This document shows, piece after piece, positions 20,792 to 34,589 of a DNA stretch of 64,000 bases (the first letter of the stretch is position 1; each line of letters starts with the position of its first letter). The position numbers were made by a program, and so were the translations under genes. The stretch covers positions 186,001 through 250,000 of the forward strand of contig QNQO01006228.1 in NCBI GenBank assembly GCA_003290165.1, read 5' to 3'. The notes under the pieces were generated by a model that saw nothing but the letters and a program-made list of their open reading frames with translations, did not search any database and was not told the DNA's origin. Source of the stretch: Berberis thunbergii (taxonomy: Eukaryota > Streptophyta > Magnoliopsida > Ranunculales > Berberidaceae).

Positions 20792-23013
20792 ATGGATGAC
20801 AAGTGGTCGGGTTTCTTGGTCATGTTCCTCTACTCCAGAGGCTTCCGAGTTCATCAATCAAGAAAATTGCGGAAGTTGTTCAAATCAAACATTACAGTAA
20901 GTCAGAATGCACAATTTGTTTGTTGATTGCTCGTAACGATTTGAAATTGGTGATTGAGATTCTATGCTTGTGATCTATTGTAGACCCCAGGGACTATGTT
21001 GTTGTTGCGAAGGGGATAAGGGAGATGGAATCTATTTCATATTTGAAGGAGAGGTAAGTTTTTTTTTCTTCCCTGTTTGAAGGGTTTGTGTTGAAATTTT
21101 AGGTGTATTGGAATTTTAATGATTGAAAATGCTATTTGCAGGCTGAAGTGGGTGGATCATTCAATGTAGAGGAAGACAATCGTCAAGAGCTTCAGTTGAA
21201 GCAGTATGATTACTTTAGCTACAGTGAGCATCATTCTTTTCATTTTATAAAGTTGTATTTTCATTTCCATTCCATTTTAACATGGATTACACTTTTAGAA
21301 CATTTCTTATAACATATCACCATAACGAAAGGCCATATGTAGTCCTTAATCATTTAAACGAGTTAAAAGATATCTATCACATCTCATAACATAAGTTAAA
21401 TGAAGTATTGACATTCATATTCACCCCTCAATTATGTCAAATATCATAATACATATATCATGCCATCTTTTGTGCAATTCATGGGGGCAAGCGATAATGT
21501 GGGAAGAGCCTCGGTATATACATATTTTTTTAAAATGAACCTTTTAAACGAACTTATTTTTTAAGAAGGGAAAATGGTTCTGGGAGGTTGTTCCCGGTAT
21601 TAAATAAACAATCCTCATGAAAAATTTAAAACATAAAGAAAGCCCAATTTGGAGTTGATTATGTATTGACTAAAAGAGTTTATTGAGAATTTTGTTTAGT
21701 ATTGAAGTGCTTCAAAGGGTATATTTACAATACATAGTCAAACATATTTGCTGGCATCCTTCACCTTTTTAATGGACTACCGGGTCCTCTTTAGTGCAGC
21801 AAAAATCTGTATTATAAAACACAATAAAAATTTACCCCAAAAGGTATAAAGTTGAACACATAAACTTCGATTTTTTTTTGCAAGTTTCAACAGATTTTCC
21901 TACTGCTTTGGGGGGAGGATGGAAGTGGATGTTGGTGCTAGAATAATTATAAGGGTCATTGGCAGTTTATGGACAAAACACATTTTGACCGCGCATTTAA
22001 GATCCACTAGTGTTTTAAATTAACGACACTACTAAACTAAAAAATTATGTTTTTTTAGTTCGTTTGAGCTCAATTTTAAGTAAAATTTTGAGGAAAATAC
22101 TAATTAACACTACAAGCGTGTAAAAGTTTCAGCATATTTAAACATTGCTCCTGGAGATATCTGTTTAAACGCCTCTTCAAGGGTCTTGGACAACGGGCAG
22201 AAGCCGGTTTGTATTGCACTCAAGGTGGGCCCTCAAAATTATTTTTATGCATATCTCGAGGTGCCGTGTCAAAACGGGCAGAAACTTTAACACGTTTATG
22301 ATGTGAATTCGTTATTTTCCTTAAGATTTCAGCTCAATTGGAGCTCAAATGATTTAGTTTTCATTTAGTCTTGTGTATGTAGTATCCTTAGTGTAATAAA
22401 AAATAAGGATACTGAAAGACATTAGTTTTGTGTATGTAGTATCCTTAGTGTATCCTTAGTTTGACATTAGCTTCATAGTTTGGCATTGCCTGGGACATAC
22501 TGAAAGACATCTCCTTTGAAATTTTTTAGTTCAATTGGGCTTCCTTGTTTTGTGATTCTTCTGGTGTAATTTTTGGGTTTGTATGCTTAAATGATACTCT
22601 CCTCTTGCATTTTTCGAGCTTATTTTAATGCATCTTTTTTCAGTCGATAAAACAATAATTTCTTGAGTGTAGCATTCTTGTTATTTATTGTTTACAGGTG
22701 AAACCTGCTCTCCATGTTGATTCCTTATCTTGTATTCTTCAAACAACTGCCCTCATGATTATGGTTGATCCTTTGAGGTTGATCTCTACAAATATAAAAC
22801 ATCAAAGAAAATACTGTATTCTAGCACTTGAACCTCATTAATATCATACCTCCAATACAATTCTAATAACACTATTATCGATGGCAGTTGATTTGCTTGG
22901 TCTTGCCGGATGTATATAGTTCTTTGCTACAACCAAAATCAATATGGTGTGCTGATGAAACACTTATGGCACGCCCACTATTGGAAAGCATACTGCAGTT
23001 GGATCCTATAGAG
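20792..23013 (+). pseudogene. Captured acyl-CoA thioesterase (ACH2-like) N-terminal exons
   Basis: Plant ACH-type thioesterases combine an N-terminal cyclic-nucleotide-binding-like domain with a double hotdog thioesterase domain and hydrolyse fatty acyl-CoA, typically in peroxisomes. Exons with plant splice sites are 20792-20896 ([29 protein letters not shown]), 20984-21053 (EGDKGDGIYFIFEGE), 21142-21223 (ELQLKQYDYFSY) and 22888-23013 (LICLVLPDVYSSLLQPKSIW, LLESILQLDPIE). They cover the nucleotide-binding-like domain and the linker; the hotdog catalytic part is absent. Exon 2 needs one frameshift near 21000. Introns are present, so it was captured as genomic DNA. Confidence 0.8.
21224..22887. 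other. Large intron-like gap inside the thioesterase fragment
   Basis: AT-rich, no open frames of note. Near 22370-22470 a short motif around TTTGTGTATGTAGTATCC is duplicated. Probably intron plus rearranged DNA. Confidence 0.45.
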
Positions 23014-23093
23014 GTATGTATCCTTATGCCACTATAATCTTCTCGGGTTTGGACTTCATTGTTGTTATTTTGAAGTAATGTAGTGTTATGTCA

Positions 23094-23391
23094 CTATTTT
23101 TATTGTTTTCCAAATGCACCTTTAATTTCACAATATAGCACTCATTTGTAGCCCTTGCCTTGTGGCCTTCTCAGCCACGTAGGCTTTTAATTTTATTATT
23201 TGGGGTCGTTGGTGAAGACAGTGACGACTCGTTGTATCCAGTGCACAAGGTTTGCACCTTCCTTTCTATTCTTTGAATGCTTGAAATTTATGTAACCAAG
23301 GCCTTTGAATGCTTGAATGCCAGAGACATTCTAGAGCTTCGACAAGGCAATCGTGCTCTTGGTACCTTCTCTGCCACTGTCAAATACAAGG
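23094..23391 (+). other. Exon-like pieces, unassigned
   Basis: A piece ending SDDSLYPVHK (to about 23250) and one at about 23324-23391 reading DILELRQGNRALGTFSATVK, with an AG before and GT after. Composition suggests a captured gene, but the family was not recognised. Confidence 0.35.
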
Positions 23392-24113
23392 TAATTGAGT
23401 AACACACATAGGCAATGCATACTCTTGTTTTTCAGTAATAGCCTGAACTTTTCGAATGATGTGGTGGTTCAGAATTGTTGTTAAACCAACTGTATTTTTT
23501 TAATTCAATTTCTCAAGAGAAACTAAACATGGTTGAGGTGTTTCATATAAAGATTTTGTTTTAGGTAGAAGAAAAATGAACACCTGACTGAAGAAAATAA
23601 TTGGGACCCCCAGGAATGCATGGGTTTAGCTTCACCAAGCAAGAAATTTGAGTGTCAAGAGTTTTATAGAAACAGAACCATGGAAATTCAGATTAAAACA
23701 TTATAGAGAACCGAATAAATGTAATTTCCCCTCTTTTCTAATATTCTAAGGGAGCCGAAGTTTGCTATGACACCTTTTCTCAATCACAAGTTGAGAAAAT
23801 TATTTAAATGACCTACCATAATTCCTTTAATTTCTTCTTTTTGTTTCGGAATAAGTTGCATTTCTACATTAAAAAAAGCCATTTAAAGTTGTTGTAGTTT
23901 GACTAGTTTCATATAAATCTAAAAATTGATGGGTTCTAATAATAAATGGTTGTTCTCGTGACACATGCTTAGGATTTCACATTTTATTTCTTGTGTATAT
24001 ATCATCATAGAGGTGGGAGGTACCAACATTATTCAGATGTTTTCTCTTTCCATGATTTATTTTGTGTAAGAAGTTGTTTGGTTGGTTAAGATGCCGGTTT
24101 TGGCTTGTAACAG

Positions 24114-24206
24114 GTGCTATGATTGTGTCCACTCCTCAAGATATTGCATTGATAGATGCTAGGAGAGGAGCTAATATGTTCCGCAAAGTTGAAGTTCCAT
24201 TATGAA
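24114..24206 (+). pseudogene. Captured exon of an INDH/Mrp-type P-loop Fe-S carrier
   Basis: After an acag acceptor the exon reads [20 protein letters not shown], then NMFRKVEVP and a TTATGA stop. The [14 protein letters not shown](F)RKV-VP stretch is a conserved core of Mrp/NBP35-family ATPases and most closely matches mitochondrial INDH/NUBPL, which supplies Fe-S clusters to complex I. Only this exon (31 codons) is present; the Walker A and CxxC regions are missing. In the family the reading continues with a conserved Gly-containing stretch, so the stop is a break. Confidence 0.75.
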
Positions 24207-25056
24207 CATTGTTTGTCTCTATTTTTATTTCTTAAGTTCATTTATATTGATATAAGTTGTTTACATACATACATACATTTGTTACTATTACAGTTTATCA
24301 TCTCTGCTTACAGTAATGTTATTTTTTAGAAAATAGCAATAGTTTTTACTTCAAGCCCAAATATTTAAAATGGCATAACGTGCTCTGAGTCTTTAGTTGT
24401 TGTATGCTTCGCATAACTATGCCATTAGGCAGAGACATTCAATCAAAATGGTTATGTGCTCGTTCTTGTTGAGGGGAATGTCGACCCTTTATGCTAAGAG
24501 CTTGGTCTGTGCTAGAATAGAGTGATGTTGCCATGGGTGTGAGGGATACATTTATGAATTAAAGTGTTAGACTCCTAGCGAGGTGTGAGAGTATCTGTAA
24601 TCCTGAGATGCGCAACATTCATCAAGTGTGTGCTACAAGACATTGCAAAACATGTTATTTATTTCCAGAAGGTTGAGTTTTGTTTGGTTAGATATAATTT
24701 ATAATGGTTTATTTGTGTTTAGGGATTCAACGAAGCAATCTTTTCGATGTTTGAGTGGTTTATTATTTGTGTCTGTAGCTATCAATTGAAAGCTTCCGCC
24801 AATCGTTTCTACATGTTGAGGTTGTTTAATTAGTTGCTGTGTGAAGACCTGTCTGGTAGAAAACCTTGACTTCTACAATATGGTCAGCCCGACGGATTTA
24901 TATTTCATCATTATTTGTTTCTGTCCCACTAATTATTTTTAAGCAGATATTTCAAGTAAAGTTCTAAGGACATGTTTGGAAACCCAGTTTAATAACCTGT
25001 TTTTTGAGAAAAGAGTTTTAGGAGAAGGTTGAGACACTTCAGCCAAGCCATCAGAG

Positions 25057-25584
25057 ATGCCATATGAGAAAGAGGAGTTGCTGAATGCTGCTGTCTGCCG
25101 TGTGGATGCATTAGAAGCTGAACTGATTGCAACTAAAAAGGTATGGTTTGTGCATGCTCTTGAAATCATGCATTTTAAAACTTGGTTGCTTTCACTCAAG
25201 AATGCTCATCTTTCTATAGGTATCTGTAATTCTGCATGTCTCTAAAATCAAGGATGTTGGGTTTTGAAGTTCTTGACATATGCTTGCAGTGCCTTGCGCA
25301 TCTATGAATTACGTGTCACCTTCCTGTTCATTTTATATATATTATTGAGCACATGTAACATGTGTGTTACTTCTTTGCAGGCTTTGCATGAAGCATTGAT
25401 GAGGCAAGAGGATTTGCTCGCTTATATAGACAGCCAAGAAGAAGCTAAGTTTCGACGGGTAAGTTGAACCAACATTTTAACTTGTATTAGTCAGAATTCG
25501 TTCACATTCTAATTAAAGGTCATTATAACTACGAAATCTGATGGGCTTTTTATGTTGCAGAAAAAGAAGTTCTCCTGCTGGTAA
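25057..25584 (+). pseudogene. Captured C-terminal coiled-coil exons, family uncertain
   Basis: Three exons with good splice sites join in frame: 25057-25140, 25381-25458 and 25561-25584. They read [20 protein letters not shown], then [34 protein letters not shown] and KKKFSCW before a TAA. Heptad-like Leu/Ala spacing predicts a coiled coil, and the natural stop suggests a true C-terminus. It resembles the tails of plant TBC/Rab-GAP-type proteins, but I am not sure of this. Upstream of the ATG the frame has a stop near 25031. Confidence 0.6.
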
Positions 25585-26467
25585 AGGAGAGATCTACTGG
25601 GCGATATCACAGTCTCCTGTAATTTCTATGCTTATGTTTAAGATATACACCCAATCTTGGTGTTATAGGGAGGCTTTGCTGAAATTTTCTGATGTTTTTT
25701 AATTTAATGAGAAAACGAAATTTGATGCATATGAAACTGTACCTAAATTTGACGTTGTTCTCAGGCTTCCGGATTATGTATGTTGATTGTTGAACCATTG
25801 ATTATGTGTGTTGCAAACAACTCGACACACTAAAACATAATTGATTTATGAGCTGATTTACACATTAAACTCTGCTGTAGACCAGTTCTTGGTGGTAAAT
25901 GTTTCTTTATTCAGTTGTGTTTAGGAACAAAGAAATTTTCAGACAGATTCAGCGTCTGCAACGAGTTTCAGTTCTCACCAAACAGACTGATAATCTATCT
26001 GACTATGAAGTGATTTAACACACAATGTCAATATACTAGGAAAGGGACAAAGAGGATATACAACAATATATAAATTATATTAGTAATAAAACTCAAGATA
26101 ATACTGAGTCTTTTAAGTACTGCAGTAGTGAAAAAGAATAAGAACTATTGCACAGGTACTCACTTTGATTACACCCTATTCTGATTCTCTGCCATCAGAT
26201 TTATACAGTTTCAGATGTTCTGATTCTAACATGCCTATTTTTTACCAATTTGTCGCAAGATTTGATTTTTATTTTGTTCACATTGTCAGGGATGTACGTA
26301 GCTAATCGCGCTTCAGATAAGATCACTCAGCTGACTGATAATGTTTACTTATGTCGATCCGGATCGGTAATCTTTTGTTTTACTTCAATTTTATTATAAT
26401 TTTAACTTCTACTTGTATCCCATGTTTGCTAAAGTATGATCTTTTTAACAAAATCTAAATGTTTCAG

Positions 26468-26625
26468 TGAACATATGCTTGGAGAGACACCTTTGTTTTG
26501 GGCTGCAGCATATGGGAGGAGGGAAATACTCCACTTTCTTTTAGAGAGTAATAGAAATGAGAATCTACATCGAAGAAATGACTTGTCTACCATTCTTCAT
26601 GCTGCTGTGAAGGGTGAACATTATG
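26468..26625 (+). pseudogene. Captured ankyrin-repeat exon
   Basis: Between a cag acceptor and a gt donor, the exon encodes an ankyrin repeat and the start of the next: GETPLFWAAAYGRREILHFL, then STILHAAVKGEHYG. The G-TPL--AA--G and T-LH-A---G patterns are canonical. Plant ankyrin-PGG membrane proteins have this type of repeat. No other exon of the gene was found. Confidence 0.75.
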
Positions 26626-26639
26626 GTACTCTGTTATTT

Positions 26640-27520
26640 TCTTTCCTGCACATATGATTATGCAAAAAGTTCATCATATGTGAGCCTGAGAAGTATTTTT
26701 TTAGAGGTTTCCTGAAATATTTGAGTTTTATTTCAGCCTTTTATTTTTATTTAGTCCTTCATTTTAGCATATCATGTGTTCTGCCTGACGTTTAATGGAC
26801 AATTTATTACAAGTTTCCTGAAATATTTTGGTTTTATTTCAGTCTTTTATTGTTATTCAGTCTATCATTTTCACATATCACGTGTTCTGACTGACCTTTA
26901 ATGGACGATTATTTAATTGAATCAGTCGTGTGACTCATCCAAGGTTAAATTAAAGTGTTGTTACCAGGCTAAGCAGCACTAGATTGACCTTACTTGTTGT
27001 TTCACTTAAAATGTATTCATTTTCTTTTTCTTTCATTCATTCGTCTTTCTTTACTTCGCCTAGTGTAAAACACTATATATGTTATAATTGTTGGGCTCAG
27101 TTAATTTAACAAATTGTAAATGAATTATCCATTGATTTTATTTGCTCTTGGCTACGACATCTATTTGTATACGTGGTAGACTATAATATATGATAGACTG
27201 ATCCGAGATGGCCTACCAAGAAACCAGCTTAACTGAGATTAGACTCACCGAGAATAATAGGTAGTCCTTGTTCTTTGACAGGTGAAATGCCTGCATGAGG
27301 ATGGAACAAACCTTATTAAGTCCAGAGGGAGACCATTTCGCTTGACCAATCAGTTTGAAGTTAGGAAACCCTATAGCTGATATATAATGCTTTCTGCCGT
27401 TGGATATGAAATATTTAAGTTTTCTATGATGCACCTCATTAAGTTTGGAATTAAGTTTCATGAACTCTATGTAAAAGTAATTCACCTTCTGCATCTGAAA
27501 GTCAATTTTCTGTGTTTTAA
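26640..27520. other. Intron-like spacer, no gene recognised
   Basis: AT-rich DNA with a diverged direct duplication of about 120 bp (near 26700-26810 and 26815-26920: TTTCCTGAAATATTT...TTTTATTTCAG...). No supported exon. Confidence 0.45.
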
Positions 27521-27523
27521 CAG

Positions 27524-27930
<407 letters not shown>

Positions 27931-28659
27931 TAGAGAATTTCGATATTTCCAGCTTTAAACATTATTCTACTTCTTCTCCTGTTCGAAGAGGTAACTGCAA
28001 AGACATGAATGAACTCGTAATTTTTCCATCTTAGTCGCTAGGAACATGAGTTATGTGTGGGTAGTCAGAGAACAAGTGAAATACCCTTCATGTTTTTTCA
28101 TAGTCAATTAAGATCATCATTCACTGATTAATTCTTTTTTGTTTATTGGATGAATCTCATTTCCAATCATAATTAGCTGTGAACAATTGTGTACAAAATT
28201 TTCTTTAATTAATCCTTCCCAATATAGTATCTTTTAGTTATCAGAGTGTATTCACTTTGCAGTAGCAGAATTTTAATATTTTTTCTGATGAATTGTTCCG
28301 CAAGAGTGCTTATGGTAAGCACATATTTTCTCTGGTAGGTTTCTTGAAGACTATTTTTGTGTCTGGTGGTGTTTATTTATGGTGATTAGAGTTAGAACCA
28401 AATAAGTAGTTGGTTACTTTAAAATGATATTTTCTTTTTGTTATTTCTAACAATTCTGAGTGCACTTCAATACACATCAATGGGATCTGCCCAATTTAGT
28501 TTGGGCGTTTGTGGGAGGGAGGAGGTCTAAGTATAGAAATTTGATAACTACACTATTAGAAGCCACGCAACCAAGTCATTTGATAGATTTTGCCTCCATT
28601 AATTACATTACTTTGCCTCCATTATTTAATAGATTTTGACTCAATGATTCAAAGTCATT

Positions 28660-28712
28660 TGATAGCAAAAAATAAATAAATAAATAAATAAAAATAAAAA
28701 TAAAAATAAAAA
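28660..28712 (+). repeat. (AAAT)n/(AAAAT)n microsatellite
   Basis: AAATAAATAAATAAATAAAT followed by AAAAATAAAAAT units, just inside the right subterminal array of CACTA-2. Confidence 0.85.
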
Positions 28713-28714
28713 AA

Positions 28715-29060
28715 TTTGCCACGGTTTTAAACCATGGCTAACTATTGCAACGGCTAAAAACCGTGGCTACCTTGCCACGGCTTAAAACTATTGCTACTTA
28801 ATTAGACACGGTTTATAACCGTTGCTAATATCTACACCTTGTCACGGCTTAAAACCGTTGCTATTGTTGCCACGGCTAAAACCGTAGCTATTATTATTGC
28901 AACGGTTTATAACCGTTGCTAATTGCTGAAAGTCACGCCCCACGTTCAAGCATAAAACCGTTGCTACAATTTTAGCAACGGTTTATAGCCGTTACAAAGG
29001 ATTTCGCGACGCCCCTGTAGTCCACGGTTCTTAGCCGTGGCAATGGCTTACGCCCACGGT
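28715..29060. repeat. Right subterminal repeats of CACTA-2
   Basis: About a dozen motifs of the form GCCACGG(C/T)TTAAAACC and ACGGTTTATAACCGTTGCTA in both orientations, matching those at the left end. They are presumed transposase-binding sites. Confidence 0.85.
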
Positions 29061-29114
29061 ATAGAATCGTTGCTAATGGGGGTTTTTGGTGTAGTGTGGG
29101 TTGCCAAAGTTATC

Positions 29115-32100
29115 ATGATTCTTAGTTGGAACACAAGGGGCATGAGGTCACTCTGCGTGTTCAGAACCCTGAGGACCCTTTCCCGCAAGTCCAAAACAAA
29201 TATTATTTTTATTTATGAGACTAAAACAACCTCTTCTAGAATAGATTGCATACGACAGAGGCTTGGTTATAAAATCAGAGCCATAGTTTTGGCTTCTGGT
29301 TTTTTTGGGTGGTTTCGCGCTTTTCTAGAAAGAAGGCATTTCTCTTACCATCAGTTCTTTTATAAATATTACTTTTATTGTTTAGTTGATAACTATTATG
29401 CTCGACAATCTTGGTCCGTTATTTTTACCTATGGTGAACCAAATCCTTCTCTTATGGCCCCATTTTGGGACTCCTTATCTCAATTGTATGATCTACACCA
29501 GACCCTTACAATCATCATGGGTGATTTAAATGCCATCTTACTCCAAGAAGACAAACTAAGGGGTAGGAAAGTTACTAATTCAAATGTTAAACACTTTAGA
29601 AACTTTATCACCCTTGCCACCATTTACTTGACATTCTTGTTAATAGATCTCCTTTCACTTGGAATAACAAACGAAAGGATCATCATGGTATTAAGGCCAA
29701 ACTTGATTGCATCCTTGTCCCTACTGAATGGATGACATTTTTCTCGCCTGCCATGGCTCATACAATTGATACCCCCTCATCAAGCCATCGAGCCATCTTT
29801 CTGAATTTTGTGACAAGTACAAACCCGAGTCTAAAACCTTTATGTTTTTTCCACATTTGGACCCACGACTCTAGATGTCGTCAGCTCATTCATTCTTCGT
29901 GGTCCTCCCATTCTCACCCCTCCCCTCCCCACCCCACCCCAGAACTTTCATTTCAAAACCAAGAGACTGAGTCGTGACCTCACTCGATGAAATAATCAGG
30001 TATTTCGTAACATTGACTAGAATATCAAGGACACTCCTACAGCCTTAAATAAACTTCAGAGCTCCCCTCCGTCCCTTGACAATGCTTCGACCATAGGTAT
30101 CTTAGAGAATCGCCTCTTGGAGTTGTATCTCGAAGAGGAATTGTTTTGGAGGAATAAATCTGGAGAATCTTGGTTTAAAGATGGTAACATGAATACCAAA
30201 TTCTTTCACATCTCAACTCTGCTTCGGCGGAAAAGAAACGTTATTCTTCGACTTAAGGATGACTCCAACCACTGGCATTCAATTATCTCCTCTATGGGTC
30301 AGATTCTCAATGGATACTTCACTAATATATTTCATTCTTCAAATCCGGAGACCAGCCCTAACATTATCTCTTTATTCCACCCAGTCGTCTTGCATCTTGG
30401 TAATGAGGCTCTCTTTGCTATTCTCAATGAAGAAGAAGTGAGAAACGCTATTTTTGGAATGGGTAGTCACAAACCACTGGACAAGATGGTTTCCATGCTT
30501 TCTTCCTTCAGCAATACTGGGATATTGTATAAAGAGATGTGACTGATGTAGTAGTCAACTTCTTTACTACATATGTTTTGGATCCCAAGCTTAATGAGAC
30601 GTTTATTGCCTTGATTCCCAAGATCTCTAAACCCACTACCCCTGACAAATTTCGACCTACTGGCTTATGCAATGTTGTCTACAAAGCCATCTCCAAGATC
30701 CTAGCCAATAGATTGAAACAACTTTTGGATAAAATTATTTCTCCCAATCAGGGTTCTCAAAGGTCATTCCATTTCTGACAATGTCAATCTTGCAAATGAA
30801 ACTAGGGTTGAAAATCGTGAACCGAACCGACTTAGGTCGATTTTAAAATTTTCCAACCGAAACCGAACCGACCATTAACAAAACCGATCCAAAATCGAAC
30901 CGATTCTAATTTATGCAAACCGTAACTGACCCGAACCGACTAAAATTGAACCAAAACCAAAATAAAATCGAACCGACTGACTATTTTAAACATATTATAT
31001 TATTTATATATAAAATATATATTATTTATTATATATATTCGGTCGATTCGGTTTGGTCGGTTAAAATCACATAGAAATCGAAAACCGAACCGACCACTTC
31101 GGTTTTGAGTTTTTTAAAGTCGAAATTGATCCGAACCGAACCAATCGGTTCGGTTAGTTTTTTGTTAAACCCTACATGAAAAATTCTTCCAAATGAAGTA
31201 CTGCAAGAAAAAGAAATAGTGTTGAATGGCAATAAATATGGATATTTTCAAAACTTATGACAAAGTTGAATGGTCCTTATTCAAATCATGGAAACATTGT
31301 GTTTTGCAGATGGATGGATCCAAATGATCAATCAATGCCTATCTTCCTCTTCCCTTCGTGTGTGCTTAACGGATCCCCCTCAAAAGTATCAAACCTTCTA
31401 GAGGACTCCTTCAAAGGGACCCTCTTTCACCCTACCTTTTCATTTTGGTAGCAGAGGCCCTTTCTCGTTTGCTTGTCCAAACATAAACAAATGAAGTGCT
31501 AAAAGGTATTCATATCTGAAGAAATTCCTCATCTATTAGCCACTTGCTTTATGTCGATGATTTAATGCTCTTTTGTCGAGCCTCATTTACTGAAGCTCAT
31601 TCGGTAAAAGACATTCTTGCGACTTATTGTGTAGCCTCTGGTCAAGCTACTAATTATGAAAAATCATCGGTTTTCTTCAGCTCCAACATGCCCAAATGAT
31701 CAACATAATCCTTAGCTCAAAACTATACAATCCTAAGGATAAATACTTGGGCACTCTGCTTCTTATTTAAAAAAAGAAAGCCTCAGATTTTCAATTTTTG
31801 GTGGACAAAATAAACACTAAATTGTCTATTTGGAAAGCAAAAGTTTTGTCACAGGCAGACGGACCTGTCATGATAAAAGTTGCATTCACTCAATTCCGAT
31901 TTATACCATGCAAACATTTCTTTTGCCCCGGGCCATCACCACCAAGATGGGCACCCTAACTAGATATTTTTGGTGGAATGGCACTAATGATGTTAGGGCT
32001 AAATACATGTGCACATGAAACCGTATCTGGCAGCCGCACCATTTAGGTGGCCTGAACATTCCTTTTGCAAGACATAAAAATCTGGCCTTAATGGCTAAGA

Positions 32101-33720
32101 ATGTTTGGCATGTCATCTTTCAGCTTGCAAACCCCTACTCTTCTCAACTTAAAGCTATCTACTTCAGGAACAAGAACATCTTTCAACTCCTCAAGACCCC
32201 CATCATTGCCTCTTTTGCCTGGCGATGAACTCTTTCTGCCTTGACCAACATGAAAAGGCACCTGCTTTGGCAAATTAGGTTAGGCAATGAGATTGACCTT
32301 TGGTGAGACTATTGGGTCAAACCAGGATTGGTTTGGCTGACTGCATAACTCAAACAATTCCTTCTAATTCCTGTAGTAAAATTCCAAATCTCTGAAATGC
32401 TTCCTCAGGGCGACCCATACAGTGTAGCACTACCCTTGTTGAATCCATGTTTCCTGGCCTAGTGGTAAAGGATATTCTAGATATTTTCATCAGACCCTCT
32501 TCCTTCCCAGACACACCTATATGGATGTTCAATAAGAGGGGCATATTCTCAGTCAAAAGTGCGACTAAATCCATTGTTATGAAAGCACTGGAACCATCCT
32601 TCTCTTCTCCCCTTCCAATTGTTCTTCATCTCCAACCCAAAATTGCTAGAGACCTGTGGCGTATTAATGCCCATTCTAATGCCTTACTCCTTCTTTGGAA
32701 GGTTTCCCAAAACCCGCTCCCCACCATGACCAATTTGTCTAGGATCCATGTGCCTATTGATGAATGTTGCCTCTTTTGTTAGAATCACAAGGAAGAAACC
32801 ATTCATCTCTTCTTTCTTTGTCCCACTGTAGGACACATTTGGCTCATGTTCCCCCTCCCCATCAATTGACTTAGGGCCACTATCACTGAAGGACTGTCTC
32901 CCACTTTTCCTCACCTTCATGTGGAATACAGCTTCAGCTCACACTACCCTTAGTGAGGAAATGCTGTCACAATTCACTGTGGTCATTTATTCCATTTGGA
33001 ATATTCGCAATAGTATCATTTTTAAAGGAAAAAAAATTTATGCACAACAATTTCTTCAATCTGTGCGACATAATTGGGCACAATGGCAAAACAATGGTTT
33101 CTGACCCTTCACTCCGATACTGACAATGCAACTATAGTCACCTTTTATCACATCCTTTATAATGTGGTCAATGCTTCTATATCCCCAAATCAATCCCATA
33201 GAGCTGAACAAGACCCACCTTCCGGAAGTCAATCCTCAAGACTTCATATTATCCAACTTTAGCTCCACGCCATCAATCAACACCGATTTAACACTATTCC
33301 TAGGAACCACCACTCTTTTCTACCTGTGCTAGACCTGGATATGATTATAGTTGCCTATGACGGTAGTTTCTATTCCACTTCCCAGTAGGGTGCTCGCATG
33401 GCTCAGATGATCCAAGGAAAGATATGTGATAGCACAATGGTAGAATGTCTTGATGCTGAAAAAACCCTGTTATTGATTCAAGCTAGACAATGGAGGACTG
33501 GTTTTTTTGCTGGGAGATTCAGGTACTCTTCACTCCATCCTGCAGACACATTCAAAAGATGGCCAAACTAACCTCTGTTGCATGTGGTGACCTATTATAT
33601 GTAATATTAAGACTTTGTTTTCCTTGCATTCGAATTGGTACTATAACTATATTCCTAAAGACCTCAATTGTGAGGCTCATGACCTTGCAACTAAAAGCAA
33701 GAACACTTTTTTGTAATCAT
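29115..33720 (+). pseudogene. LINE ORF2: endonuclease, reverse transcriptase, zf-RVT and RNase H, heavily broken
   Basis: Endonuclease (29115-29735): MILSWNTRGMR, an ETK motif, IIMGDLNAIL, and after a frameshift PFTWNNKRKDHHGIKAKLDC. RT: ALIPKISKPTTPDKFRPTGL at about 30610, AISKILANRLKQLL, then NVNLANE interrupted by a MITE, MDISKTYDKVEW at about 31235 and active-site LYVDDLMLF at about 31548. The zinc-binding zf-RVT region is at about 32450-32830. RNase H begins VAYDGSF near 33350 and ends NCEAHDLATKSKN near 33670. At least six stops or frameshifts. The start lies a few bases downstream of the CACTA-2 insertion site. In life the enzyme nicks target DNA and primes reverse transcription there. 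Confidence 0.85.
30803..31174. mobile_element. MITE in the LINE RT region, about 372 bp
   Basis: Starts TAGGGTTGAAAATCG and ends GTTAAACCCTA (imperfect inverted repeats). Both halves are crowded with AACCGAACCGAC and CGGTTCGGTT motifs facing each other. The flanks AATGAAAC and CATGAAAA share ATGAAA, so a diverged 8-bp (hAT-like) target duplication is likely. Removing it restores the RT reading across NLANE and MKNSSK. Confidence 0.7.
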
Positions 33721-34157
33721 AATTAGTATTAATATTAAGACTTTTTGAAATTAATATCTAAAATAATAACTAAGAATTCAATGAAAATATATACCCTTAG
33801 CCAACTTGTACAAAATTTGTGCCTCATATAATGTATTTTTCTATGAAATTGTATTAGGATATTTTTTTAGCTTCAACTAGATACTTATCCTAATTTATTT
33901 TGTGATTTTTAGTTATATATAGTTATTACGTTTGTTTGCCCCTTACTAAGGTTATCGATATTGACCTTATTTTGTCTTAAATTGGACTACACTAGATTCA
34001 ATTTGGTATATGCAATATATTTTTTATAGTTGTATTTTTTATTAGTAAGTAGCTCGGGTAGGGATTTGTTTTTGGCTTCACCCTGATAACTATTATTATC
34101 AACTAATAATTATTTGTCATTTCGCCTCTGACTAAAATCCTCGGTCCACCACTGTTA
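33721..34157. other. AT-rich spacer with a hAT-like terminus
   Basis: Nothing coding. The sequence ATCCTCGGTCCACCACTG at about 34136-34153 resembles the right end of a hAT element (compare the CCGCCCCTG and CCGTCACTG ends in this window). No matching left end or 8-bp duplication was found. Confidence 0.3.
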
Positions 34158-34589
34158 GTGGGGACGATCTTCTTAACCATTATTGATTCAATTTCTTGCA
34201 TCGATGATAAGTGCAGAGCTTACAATGCTGTTGAGGTAATTTCTCTTTCTCTTTGTGTTTCAGTTCCATCAATTTTTGCTCTTTTTCTTGTTAGGGTTCA
34301 CTCTTGTTGTATACTTCACACTCTCCATCAACAAACTCAGTGGAGATAGCAACATTCACACTCAATAGTCTACCAACCCAAAACACACTCTCACAACATT
34401 CCCATAAAGAAAAATACCCTTAGAATGTAGAAGGACAAACAGACAAAAAAAAATGAAAGAATGGAATGTTAGAGTAAACGATTTAACTCCATAGAACTTC
34501 TCCATTTTTTTATTCCAAGAAGCCTCAGGTGGGATATTTTAATTGGATAGGGACGTATAGTTCTATGGCTGCTTGCTTCCTTCACATCT

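Noticed and set aside
33721..34157. A fourth hAT element ending GGTCCACCACTG
   Set aside because: Only a right-end-like sequence is seen; no left terminus or 8-bp duplication was found.
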